From positions 1 through 64,000 of the forward strand of contig NZ_PUIC01000012.1 of the NCBI RefSeq assembly GCF_022750545.1: a DNA stretch of 64,000 bases. The letters run 5' to 3'. The notes under the pieces are model-generated. The model saw nothing but the letters and a program-made list of their open reading frames with translations. It had not been told where the DNA came from and did not search any database. Below, piece by piece: positions 18,072 to 27,100 of the stretch; the stretch's first letter is position 1; each line of letters begins with the position of its first letter. Position numbers and translations under genes: made by a program. Source of the DNA: Caulobacter sp. CCUG 60055 (GTDB lineage Bacteria; Pseudomonadota; Alphaproteobacteria; Caulobacterales; Caulobacteraceae).

Positions 18072-20210
18072 CTACCACCGGTAGCGCAGCGTCGCCTGGG
18101 CGGTGCGGCCCGAGCCGTACCAGCACCACATGGTCGCATAGCAGGAGGTGATGTAGCGCTTGTCGAACAGGTTGTTGACGTTGGCCGACAGGGTCAGGCC
18201 CCGCCAGCGGCCGTCCAGCCGGCCCAGGTCGTAATTGGCGATCAGGTCGAACAGCGTCGCCTCGGGAATCTTGACCTTGCCGTCGCCGACGACGCCGTTG
18301 AAGCCGTGGCCGAGGTAGCGCACGCCGCCGCCCAGGCCGAGGCCAGCCGCCGCGCCCTCCTGGAAGGTGTAGACGCCGAAGGCGCTGGCGGTCTGCTGGG
18401 GCACGCCGTAGGGCCGCGCGCCCTGGAGGCCGGAATTGTCCTTGGTCACCAGATTGTCGAGATAGGTGTAGGCGCCGTTGAGCTGCAGCCCCCGGACGGG
18501 CGTCGCCCTTCCCTCCAGCTCGACCCCGCGCGAACGGATCTCGCCGGCGGCGATCGATATGCCGGGCGCGCCCTTCGGGTCCTGTGTGGCGACGTTGGTC
18601 TGGCGAAGATCGTAGAGCGACAGGGTGACCAGCGCGTTCCAGATCCTGGGCTGGTATTTCAGGCCGATCTCGACCTGTTCGCCCTCGGTCGGCGGCAGCA
18701 GCTGGCCCTTGGCGTCGACCGTGGTCTGCGGCTGGAACGAAGTGGCGTACGAGGCATAGGGCGCCAGGCCGTTGTCGAACACGTAGAGCAGGCCGGCGCG
18801 GCCGGTGAACTTGTCCTGGGACAGGGCCGAGGTCGATTGGGCCAGGCGGTCGTACTGGCTGATGTCCACCCAGTCGAAGCGGCCGCTGAGCAGCACCCGC
18901 CAACCGCCCAGCGACACCTGGTCCTGGGCGTAGACGCCGGTCTGGTTCAGATTCATCCGAACACTGAACGTCGTCGCCGGGAAGGCCACGGGCGCGCCGT
19001 AGACGGGCTTGAAGGCGTCCAGCGGCGGCGCGTCGCCGAAGCCCGCCGCCTCGGTCTGGCCGGTATGCTGGTAGTCGAGGCCGAACACCGCCGCATGGGC
19101 CGCCGCCCCGGTTTGGAACTTGCCGCTGACCTGGTTGTCGAGGGTGAAGCCGTCGACCCCCTCGACGCTGGCGGCCGCGCCCCGGTTCAGCGTGCGCAGG
19201 TCCGGCGCCAGGCCCTGGATGTAGACGCTGCGATATTCGCTCTCCACTCGCATGAACCGGGCGTTCTGCCGGAAGCTCCAGCCCGCGCCCAGTTCGCGGG
19301 TGAAGAACGACGAGACCGCTTGCTGCGTGCGCGAGAAGCGGTCGAACGCCGGCTCGCTGTCGAAGAAGTCGCGCGCGATCCGCCCGTTGGGGTTGGGCAG
19401 CACCGAGCCGCGCAGCGGCACGGCCCCGTAGGCGCCAGTCTTGGGGTCGTCCTGATAGGCGTAGGCCAGGGTCCAGCTGGTCTTGTCGTCGATCTTCCAG
19501 GTGATCGACGGGGTGATGGCGTAGCGCTCGGCCTCAGTCAGGCGGATCTGGGTGTCGCTGCGGCTGACCACGCCGGCCACCCGCGCCGCGAACCGGCCGT
19601 CCTTGTCGAGCACGCCGCCCAGGTCGAAGGCGCCGTTCCAGTATCCGTAGTCGCCGACGGTCAACGCCGCCTCGCCCAGGGTCTCGAAGCGCGGCAGCTT
19701 GCTGGACATGGCGATCAGGCCGCCGGGGCTGGACAGGCCGTAGAGCGCCGAGGCCGGTCCCTTGACCACCTCGATCCGGTCGATCAGGGCGATGTCGATC
19801 TGCGACTGGTTGTAGCCGTTGGAGCTGTCGATCAGGCGCAGGCCGTCCAGGTAGCGGTCCGGCGAGAAGCCGCGCAGATTGAGCTGGTCGTAGCGGCCGG
19901 CGGTGTTGCCCCGCGTCTCAGGCGCGACCCCGGCCGTGAAGCGGACCGCCTGGTTCAGCGAACCCACGCCGCGCAGGTCCAGTTCGTCGCGGGTGATCAC
20001 CGAGATCGACTGCGGCGTCTGGGCCGCCGGCAGGTCGAGCTTGGCGCCCGAGGTGGTTTCCGCCTGCTTCTGCCCGGTCACCAGCAGCTCGCTGACGATG
20101 GGGCCGGAATCGGCCTCGGCCGCCTGCGCCGGCGCGGCGGCGAGCAACAGGGCGGAAAGGGCCGCCGAACCGGCGAACCCACGTCGGAGCTGAGGGGTGA
20201 AGGACTGCAA
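18072..20210 (-). CDS. TonB-dependent siderophore receptor (FhuA/FpvA type)
   Basis: A receptor of about 712 residues for a ferric siderophore. The TonB box is SELLVTG; the plug carries ISVITRDELDLRG and VVKGPASALYGLSSPGG; the barrel ends with NLFDKRYITSCY, WCWYGSGRTAQ and a terminal RYRW, a signature close to ferrichrome/pyoverdine-type receptors. The TTG at 20210 is preferred: it has GGAG nine bases upstream and gives a normal signal peptide (RRGFAGSAALSALLLAAAPAQA). The frame stays open to 20276, but an iron-box-like sequence occupies that stretch. First gene of the receptor, DUF3325-3649 and PepSY operon. Confidence 0.88.
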   Translation of the reverse strand: MQSFTPQLRRGFAGSAALSALLLAAAPAQAAEADSGPIVSELLVTGQKQAETTSGAKLDLPAAQTPQSISVITRDELDLRGVGSLNQAVRFTAGVAPETRGNTAGRYDQLNLRGFSPDRYLDGLRLIDSSNGYNQSQIDIALIDRIEVVKGPASALYGLSSPGGLIAMSSKLPRFETLGEAALTVGDYGYWNGAFDLGGVLDKDGRFAARVAGVVSRSDTQIRLTEAERYAITPSITWKIDDKTSWTLAYAYQDDPKTGAYGAVPLRGSVLPNPNGRIARDFFDSEPAFDRFSRTQQAVSSFFTRELGAGWSFRQNARFMRVESEYRSVYIQGLAPDLRTLNRGAAASVEGVDGFTLDNQVSGKFQTGAAAHAAVFGLDYQHTGQTEAAGFGDAPPLDAFKPVYGAPVAFPATTFSVRMNLNQTGVYAQDQVSLGGWRVLLSGRFDWVDISQYDRLAQSTSALSQDKFTGRAGLLYVFDNGLAPYASYATSFQPQTTVDAKGQLLPPTEGEQVEIGLKYQPRIWNALVTLSLYDLRQTNVATQDPKGAPGISIAAGEIRSRGVELEGRATPVRGLQLNGAYTYLDNLVTKDNSGLQGARPYGVPQQTASAFGVYTFQEGAAAGLGLGGGVRYLGHGFNGVVGDGKVKIPEATLFDLIANYDLGRLDGRWRGLTLSANVNNLFDKRYITSCYATMWCWYGSGRTAQATLRYRW

Positions 20211-20258
20211 GACGGAGGCTCCGACGCTTTTGACAATGATTTGCAGCTCACTAATGCA

Positions 20259-20276
20259 ATTGAGAATGCCTCGCAA
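20259..20276. promoter_or_regulatory. Candidate iron box
   Basis: ATTGAGAATGCCTCGCAA includes the TGAGAAT element typical of bacterial iron-regulator boxes and lies 49 bp upstream of the proposed receptor start. The gene content of the operon agrees with iron control, but the match is to one half-site only. Confidence 0.35.
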
Positions 20277-20355
20277 TATCTGACATGAGGCCGCTTGCGC
20301 ATCGCGGCGCCTCGCCTAGATTTCCCGCCTCGTTGCCAACCTGGATTCCCCGCGC

Positions 20356-20748
20356 ATGTCCGACCAACCCGCGAGCCCCGGCCCCCGCCCTCGCCTCGCC
20401 ATCTGCGTCACCTGCCGGGCGGGGCGAGAGCTTGGCGAGGACGAGACCCGCCCCGGCGCCCTGCTGTACGAGGCCGTCGGCCATCTGTGCGCCGGCGACG
20501 ACGCGCCGGCGACCCTCCTGCCGGTGGAGTGCCTGTCCCTATGTGACGACGGCTGCTCGGCGGCGATCTCGATGCCGGGGAAATGGAGCTACCTGCTGGG
20601 CGGGCTCGACGCCGCCATGGCCGACGACCTGATGACCTACGCCGCCGCCTATGCGGCGTCGCGCACCGGCCTGGTCCTGCCCTCGCGTCGCCCGGCCAGC
20701 CTGGCGACCATGGTCAAGGGCCGCATGCCCCCGGCCGAGCCCGCCTGA
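20356..20748 (+). CDS. DUF1636 metal-binding protein
   Basis: A 130-residue cytoplasmic protein. Cysteines form the pattern AICVTCRAG near residues 17-22 and VECLSLCDDGCSAAI near 57-71, five in all, consistent with an iron-sulfur or other metal centre in a thioredoxin-like fold, as annotated for DUF1636. Genes of this family often sit in cobalamin gene clusters; here it is beside the B12 ABC transporter and faces it, ending 7 bp from the ATPase stop. A ferredoxin-like or metal-chaperone role is possible but unproven. Confidence 0.75.
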   Translation: MSDQPASPGPRPRLAICVTCRAGRELGEDETRPGALLYEAVGHLCAGDDAPATLLPVECLSLCDDGCSAAISMPGKWSYLLGGLDAAMADDLMTYAAAYAASRTGLVLPSRRPASLATMVKGRMPPAEPA

Positions 20749-20755
20749 ACGGCGG

Positions 20756-21556
20756 TCAGGTCAGGGCGCGGACCCTGACCATCCGCTCCCCCGCCAGCAG
20801 CCCGCCGTCCACGCGATAGACGACGCGCAGCCGTCCGGGGGTCAGCACCGCCTCGGGCGGCCCCTCGGCCACGACGCATCCGCCGTCCATCAGGACCAGG
20901 CGGTCGCAGCTCTGGGCCGCGGCCGTCAGGTCGTGCAGCACGGCGACCACGGCCCGACCACGGCCGGCGACGCGGCGCAGGGCGGCCATCACCTCCAGCA
21001 CGTGATAGGGATCCAGCGACGCGGTCGGCTCGTCCGCCAGCAGCAGCGGCGCCTCCACGGCCAGGGCGCGCGCCAGCAACACCCGCGCCTGCTCGCCGCC
21101 GGACAGGGCGTCGGTCGTCCGCCAGGCGAGATGCAGCGTGTCCGTCGCGGCCATGGCCGCGCGCACCGCCTCGGCGTCGGCCGGGCCCGGCCGGCCGAGC
21201 GGCCCGAGCCTGGGCAACCGGCCGAGTTCGACCAGGCGCTGGACCGCCATCGGCCAATGGATGAGCCGCCCCTGCGGCAGATAGGCCAGCACCCTGGCCC
21301 GCGCCTTGGGGGCGAGGTCCAGCAGGGACCGGCCGTTCCAGGCCGCCGCGCCCGCACCCGCGGGGACCAGTCCCGCCAGGGCCCGCAGCAGGGTGCTCTT
21401 GCCGGCGCCGTTCGGACCGATGAGCCCGACGACCTCGCCGCACCGCGCCGTGAAGCTCGCCCCGCGCACCACCGCCGTCCGGCCCAGCGCGACGTCGAGT
21501 CCCTCGACACGCAGGCCCTCGTCCGGCCCCGCCGCCGCGCCCGCGCGGCCGCTCAC
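20756..21556 (-). CDS. Cobalamin/iron-complex ABC transporter ATPase (BtuD-like)
   Basis: A 266-residue ABC ATPase of the metal-chelate import group. Walker A is GPNGAGKST, the signature is LSGGEQAR, Walker B is PLLLADEPTA and the switch His is in VLHDLTAA. The GTG start at 21556 overlaps the permease stop (GTGA), so the two are coupled. Together with the permease and the divergent binding protein it makes a complete BtuCDF-type importer. Clustering with cobO, cobN and cobW points to a corrinoid substrate, though haem and siderophore systems have the same architecture. Confidence 0.85.
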   Translation of the reverse strand: MSGRAGAAAGPDEGLRVEGLDVALGRTAVVRGASFTARCGEVVGLIGPNGAGKSTLLRALAGLVPAGAGAAAWNGRSLLDLAPKARARVLAYLPQGRLIHWPMAVQRLVELGRLPRLGPLGRPGPADAEAVRAAMAATDTLHLAWRTTDALSGGEQARVLLARALAVEAPLLLADEPTASLDPYHVLEVMAALRRVAGRGRAVVAVLHDLTAAAQSCDRLVLMDGGCVVAEGPPEAVLTPGRLRVVYRVDGGLLAGERMVRVRALT

Positions 21557-22569
21557 GACAGCCGCCGCATGCGCAGCAGCACGGCGATGAACACCGGCGC
21601 GCCGAGGAAGGCGGTGACCACGCCCAGGCGCAGTTCGGTCTGGGTCGGGATCAGCCGGACCAGCAGGTCGGCGAGGCCGAGCAGCACCGCGCCGACCAGG
21701 GCCGACGGCGCCAGGGCGTGGCTGGGCCGGCCGTCGGTGAACGGGCGCACCAGATGCGGGGCCACCAGGCCGACGAAGCCGACCGACCCGCACACCGCCA
21801 CCGCCGCGCCGACGCCGAGGGCGGCCCCGGCGACCACCAGCAGGCGGACCCGGTCGAGGTCGAAGCCCAGCGAACGGGCCGCGTCCTCGCCCAGGGCCAG
21901 GGCGTCCAGCGCCCGCCCGCAGGACAGGATCAGCGCGCCGCCGGCCAGGATCAGCGGCGCGGCCAGGGCGAGGTGCTGCAACGAGCGGTCGGTCAGCGAA
22001 CCCAGCAGCCAGAAAGCCATCTCGGAGACGGCGTAGGGGTTGGGCGCCAGGTTCAGCGCCAGGGATATCGCCGCCCCGGCCAGGGTCGAGATCGCCACGC
22101 CGGTCAGGATCAGCGCCAGGGGCCCCTCTCCCCGCCGCGCCGCCGGCGCCAGGGCGGCCAGCCCGAGCGCCGCGCCGGTCACCGCCAGCGCCGGCAAGGC
22201 CAGGGGCGCGGTCTTGGCCAGCCCGAAATAGAGCGCCACCACCGCGCCCAGGGCGGCGCTGTTCGAGACGCCGATGACGGTGGGGTCGGCCAACGGGTTG
22301 CGCAGCAGCCCCTGCAAGGCCGCGCCGGTCAGCCCGAGCACGCCGCCGACCAGCACGGCCAGCAGCGCCCGGGGCGCGCGGATCTGAGTGACGATGTCGG
22401 CGATCACCGGGTCGCCGCGGCCGTTCAGCGCCGCGAACACCTCGTCCGGCCGCAGCGGCGCCGGCCCGATCACGAACGAGGCGGCCAGGGTCGCCGCCGC
22501 CAGGACGAGCAGGAACAGGACGGCGGGCGTCCTCAGGCGGCCGACCTTGTCGGCTGGAATGGCGACCAC
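21553..22569 (-). CDS. Cobalamin/iron-complex ABC permease (BtuC/FecCD family)
   Basis: A 338-residue permease with about ten helices. Family motifs visible include RAPRALLAVLVGGVLGLTGAA, GLLRNPLADPTVIGVS and VGFVGLVAPHLVRPFTDGR. The GTG at 22569 gives the normal family length and has GAGG six bases upstream; the open frame extends a further 71 codons without family sequence. It is coupled to the ATPase by GTGA and is divergent from the binding-protein gene. No cobalamin riboswitch is visible in the 79 bp between them. Confidence 0.87.
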   Translation of the reverse strand: MVAIPADKVGRLRTPAVLFLLVLAAATLAASFVIGPAPLRPDEVFAALNGRGDPVIADIVTQIRAPRALLAVLVGGVLGLTGAALQGLLRNPLADPTVIGVSNSAALGAVVALYFGLAKTAPLALPALAVTGAALGLAALAPAARRGEGPLALILTGVAISTLAGAAISLALNLAPNPYAVSEMAFWLLGSLTDRSLQHLALAAPLILAGGALILSCGRALDALALGEDAARSLGFDLDRVRLLVVAGAALGVGAAVAVCGSVGFVGLVAPHLVRPFTDGRPSHALAPSALVGAVLLGLADLLVRLIPTQTELRLGVVTAFLGAPVFIAVLLRMRRLS

Positions 22570-22648
22570 GGCAGACCTCGGGTTCGATCGGTCCGAAAAG
22601 CGCCCCGTCACGCTTGTGTCCCGAGGCCGGCGCGGGCATTCGTAGAAG

Positions 22649-23545
22649 ATGAGGTTTGGTTTGGAAAGGCGTTGCGTGCAAAGAGTTTTCGGACGCGCGG
22701 CCGCGGGGTTCGTCCTGGCCGTCCTGTGCGGCGCGACGGCCCTGGCGGCGACGCCGGACGACGCTCCCGCCCCCCGCCGCATCGTCTCGCTGAACGCCTG
22801 CGCCGACCAGTACCTGATCGCCCTCGCCGACCGCGCCCAGGTCGCCGCCCTGACCCAGTTCGCCCGCGATCCGGACCTGTCGTTCTACGCCCGCGAGGCG
22901 CGCGCCTACCCCTTCACCCAGGGCCAGGCCGAGGCCGTGCTGGCGCTGAAACCCGACCTGGTGATCGCCAGTCCCTATCGCCGCGCCGAATCGCTGGCGC
23001 TGCTCAAGGGCCGGGTCCGCATCCTGGAGGTGAAGCCGGCGCGCTCGTTCAAGGACGTCGTGCGGCAGACCCGGCAGATCGCCGCCGCCGTCGGCCGCCC
23101 GGCGCGGGGCGAGGCCCTGGTGCGCGAGATGCAGGCCCGCGTCGACGCCGCCGGCCGCCGGCCGGCCAGCGGCGTGGCGGCCCACTACGAACGCGCCGGC
23201 TTCGTCACCGGTCCAGGCTCGCTGATGGACGACCTGATGCAGCGCGCCGGCCTGGAGAACCTGGCCCGGCGCATGAACCGGGGCGCGATCGGCCGGGTCT
23301 CGCTGGAGGAGATCGTCTACGCGCGCCCGGACTTCCTGGTGCTGGACGCCGAGACCCACGCCGGCCAGGACGAAGCCGGCCTCAGCCTCGACCATCCGGC
23401 CCTGGCCCGCGCCGTGCCGCCCGCCCGTAGGCTGCTGGTGCCCAAGGCCCTGACCGTCTGCGGCGGCCCGTCCTATCCCGCCGCCCTGGAGCGGCTGCAG
23501 GCCGAGGCCGACCGCGCCCGCGCGGCGGCGCCGCCGCGACGCTAG
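22649..23545 (+). CDS. Periplasmic cobalamin-type binding protein (BtuF-like)
   Basis: A 298-residue (or 289 from GTG 22676) periplasmic binding protein. A signal peptide ends at ALAA near residue 34. The mature start RRIVSLNACADQYLIALAD is the conserved first strand of the class III (BtuF/FhuD) fold, with LVIASPYR and FLVLDAETH as later core strands. The GTG at 22676 has GGAAAGG six bases upstream and may be the true start. The protein delivers substrate to the divergent permease and ATPase. Its stop overlaps the cobO stop in a shared CTAG (23542-23545). Confidence 0.82.
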   Translation: MRFGLERRCVQRVFGRAAAGFVLAVLCGATALAATPDDAPAPRRIVSLNACADQYLIALADRAQVAALTQFARDPDLSFYAREARAYPFTQGQAEAVLALKPDLVIASPYRRAESLALLKGRVRILEVKPARSFKDVVRQTRQIAAAVGRPARGEALVREMQARVDAAGRRPASGVAAHYERAGFVTGPGSLMDDLMQRAGLENLARRMNRGAIGRVSLEEIVYARPDFLVLDAETHAGQDEAGLSLDHPALARAVPPARRLLVPKALTVCGGPSYPAALERLQAEADRARAAAPPRR

Positions 23546-24159
23546 AACTCGATGCCCGCCTGGGCCTTCACCCCGCTGCGGAACGGGTGCTTGAGCAGCT
23601 CCATCTCGGTGGCCAGGTCGGCGAGCTCGATCAGGCCGTCCGGGGCGTTGCGGCCCGTCACCACCACGTGCTTGCCCTCGGGCTTGCCGCGCAGGACCTC
23701 CAGCACCTCCTCCAGGGGCAGGTAGTCGTAGCGCAGCACGACGTTCAGTTCGTCGCAGACCACCATGTCCACCGAGGGGTCGGCGATGCGCGCCCGCGCC
23801 ACTTCCCACGCCTCGCGCGCCTTGGCGACGTCGCGGGCGCGGTCCTGGGTGTCCCAGGTGAAACCCTCGCCCATGGCGCGGAACTCGACCTGGTCGGGAA
23901 AGGCGTCGAACACCGCCTTCTCGCCCGAATGCATGGCCCCCTTGATGAACTGGACGACGGCGACGCGCTTGCCATGGCCGATCATGCGGCAGACCATGCC
24001 CAGGGCCGCCGTGGTCTTGCCCTTGCCCTTGCCGGTGTGGACGATGACCAGCCCGCGCTCGACCGTCTTGCCGGCCATGATCTTTTCGCGGGCCTGCTGC
24101 TTCTTGCGCATCTTGTCGTTGTGGTAGGCGTCGCGTTCCTGGTCCGTCGCGTCGGTCAT
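23542..24159 (-). CDS. cobO: Cob(I)yrinic acid a,c-diamide adenosyltransferase
   Basis: A 205-residue corrinoid adenosyltransferase of the CobA/CobO/BtuR class, which transfers the adenosyl group of ATP to the reduced corrinoid. The N-terminal DKMRKKQQAREKI segment and the P-loop HTGKGKGKTTAALGM are diagnostic; VCDELNVVLRYDYL and VVTGRNAPDGLIELADL are conserved further on. Length is normal. It overlaps the cobN stop codon by ATGA (24159-24156) and is last in the minus-strand operon under the riboswitch at 30117-30292. Confidence 0.93.
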   Translation of the reverse strand: MTDATDQERDAYHNDKMRKKQQAREKIMAGKTVERGLVIVHTGKGKGKTTAALGMVCRMIGHGKRVAVVQFIKGAMHSGEKAVFDAFPDQVEFRAMGEGFTWDTQDRARDVAKAREAWEVARARIADPSVDMVVCDELNVVLRYDYLPLEEVLEVLRGKPEGKHVVVTGRNAPDGLIELADLATEMELLKHPFRSGVKAQAGIEF

Positions 24160-27100
24160 GAGGCTTCTCCCGCCAGTCGGGCCAGCAGGTCGCCGGCGCT
24201 GTTTGATCTGGGCCGCCAGAGCCCGCGTTCGATCGCCTCGAGCAGACGAGAGGCGGTCTCGCGCAGGGCGGCCGGATTGGCCTCGGCCATGAAGGCGCGC
24301 ACGGCCTCGTCCTCGATGAACGCGCGGTGCGCCAGTTCGAAATGATGGTCCTTCACGGCGTCGGTGGTCGCCGCGAACGCGAACAGATAGTCGACCGAGG
24401 CGGCGATCTCGAACGCCCCCTTGTAGCCGTGGCGCATGACGCCGGCGATCCATTTCGGATTGACCAGCCGCGCCCGCACCACCCGGCCGATCTCCTCCTC
24501 CAGCGTGCGGATCACCGGCCGCTCCGGCCGCGAATGATCGTTGTGATAGATCGCCGGAGCCGCGCCGCGGATGGTCTCGACCGCCGCCGCGAGCCCGCCC
24601 TCGAACTGATAATAGTCGTCGGAATCCAGCAGGTCGTGCTCGCGGTTGTCCTGGTTGTGCACGACGGCGTCGACCTGGCCCAGCCGTGCCTCGAACGCGG
24701 CCCTCGCCGGCGCCCCCTCCCGCCCGCCGCCATAGGCGTAGGCCCCCCAGGTCAGGAACGACTCGGCGAGGTCGGCGCGGGTGCGCCAGAGGCGCTCGTC
24801 GATCAACGCCTGCAGGCCGGCGCCGTAGGCTCCGGGCCGCGATCCGAAGATGCGGGTCCCGGCCTCGCGCGCGGCGACGCCGGCGGCGACCTCGCGGCGG
24901 AAGCGGGCGGCGGCGGGATTGTCCTCCTCGGGTTCGTCCAGCGCCATCACCGCCCGGCCGGCGGCGTCGAGAAGCTCGACCTGCTCGATGAAGGCGTCGC
25001 GGAAGAAGCCGGATATGCGCAGGCTGACATCGACGCGCGGTCGCCCGAGCATGGCCAGCGGCAGGACCTCGAAGCCCGTCACCCGGCCCGTGCCGTGGTC
25101 CCAGCACGGCCGTGCGCCCATCAGGGCCAGGGCCTGGGCGACGTCGTCGCCGCCCGTGCGCATGTTGGCCGTGCCCCAGGCCGACAGGACCACCGCCCGC
25201 AGGTGGTCGCCCGTCCTCTGCCAGTGCTCCTCGACCAGCCGCTGGGCCGACGCGAACCCCAGGCTCCAGGCCGTCGGCGTCGGCGCCGTCCGGGTGTCGA
25301 CGGAATAGAAGTTGCGGCCGGTGGGCAGCACGTCCGGCCGCCCCCGTGTCGGCGCGCCCGACGGCCCCGGCGCCACGAAGCGCCCAGCCAGCCCGCGCAG
25401 CAGGCCCTGGCGTTCGGCCTCGCCGCAGGCCCGCACGCGGAGGGCGAGGTCGGCGCGGACGCCGTCCAGCACCGCCCGGGTCGCGGCCCAGTCATCCTCG
25501 GGCGGCCGATCCCCGGAAATCAGGTCGGCCGCCAGACGCTCCAGCCGCTCGACCGTGTCGCCGCGCGTCCGCCAGGCGTCGTCGCCCAACGACGCCAGCA
25601 CCGCCGGCCGCGGCCCCGGCCAAGGCTGGCCCAGGCCCTCGACCAGGGGATCGAAGCCGAGTCCGAGATCGTCGGCCAGGCAGCGGATCAGCGAGGCGTC
25701 CGCGCCCTGGCCGCCTCGCCGGGGCGTGCGGACCAGGGCCGCCAGCAGGTCGGTCTCCAACCGCCCCTGCGGGGCGCGCGTGAAGACATGCAGCCCGTCG
25801 CGGATCTGCATCTCCTTGAGCTCGCACAGATAGTTGTCGAGGGCGGCGAGATCGCCCTCGTCGTCGCGCCCGCCCAGCCCGGCGTCCTTGTCCAGGCCCT
25901 GGGCGCGGGCGAGGTCGAGGATCTCGGCCTTCAGCGGCGGCAGGCGGCGCGGGTCCATGCCGGCGGCGGCGTAGTACTCGTCGACCAGGGCCTCCAGCGC
26001 CTTGAGCGGCCCGTAGCTCTCGGCGCGGGTCAACGGCGGGGTCAGGTGGTCGACGATGACCGCGCCGATCCTGCGCTTGGCCTGGGAGCCCTCGCCGGGA
26101 TCGTTGACGATGAACGGATAGAGTTGGGGCGTCGTGCCGGCGATCGCGGCTGGGAAACAGGCTTCGGAGAGCGCCAGCGCCTTGCCGGGCAACCACTCCA
26201 GGTTCCCGTGCTTGCCGAGGTGCACGAGAGCGTGGGCGTCGAAGGCGCCGCGCAGCCACGCATAGAAGGCGACATAGCCGTGCGGCGGCGGCAGGGCCGG
26301 GTCGTGATAGCTGGCCTTGGGATCGATGTTGTAGCCGCGCGCCGGCTGCACCCCGACGGCGAGGTTTCCGAACATCCGGACCGCCAGGCGGAAGCCGCCG
26401 CTTTCGGCGTCGAAGAGCGGGTCCTGCTCGGGAGCGCCCCATCGCGCCGTCACCGCCGCGCGGACCGGCTCGGCCAGGGCGGCGAAGGCCTCGGCGTAGG
26501 CCGCCAGGGACAAGGTCGCGTCGCCGCGTTCGCGCCCGGCCCAGCCGGCGTTGGTCGGGCCGCGCTGGAGATCGCGCATCAGCTCGGCCGCCGCCCGCGG
26601 CCGGCCGGACGCGTCGTAGCCTTCGTCCTCCAGGGCCTGAAGCACGGCGACGGCGCTCTCCGGCGTGTCCAGGCCGACGCCGTTGCCCAGCCGCCCGTCG
26701 CGGTTGGGATAGTTGGCCAGGATCAGGCCGATCCGCCGCCGCGAGGCCGGCGTGCGCCGCAGCCGCGCCCAGCCCGCCGCCATCGCGACGATGCGTCGGG
26801 TCTGCTCGTCCAGCGGCGCGTGCTCGACCAGGCCGCATTCGGTGCGCGGGTCGAACCGCGCCTCGGCCTTGAAGCCGGCGATCCCGGCGGTCAGCCGGCC
26901 GTCGACCTCCGGCAGGGCGACGTTCATGGCCAGGTCGCGCGCCCCCAGCCCCCGGGGGTCCTCCCGCCAGGCCGCCTCGCCCAGGCCGGCCATCACCGCC
27001 TGCAGCACCGGCGCGTCGGCGCGCTCCAGCACGCTGGGCGTGCGGTCGTCCCCCGGCGTCGAGGCCGCGAAGGCGGTGGCGTTGACGACGACGTCCGGGC

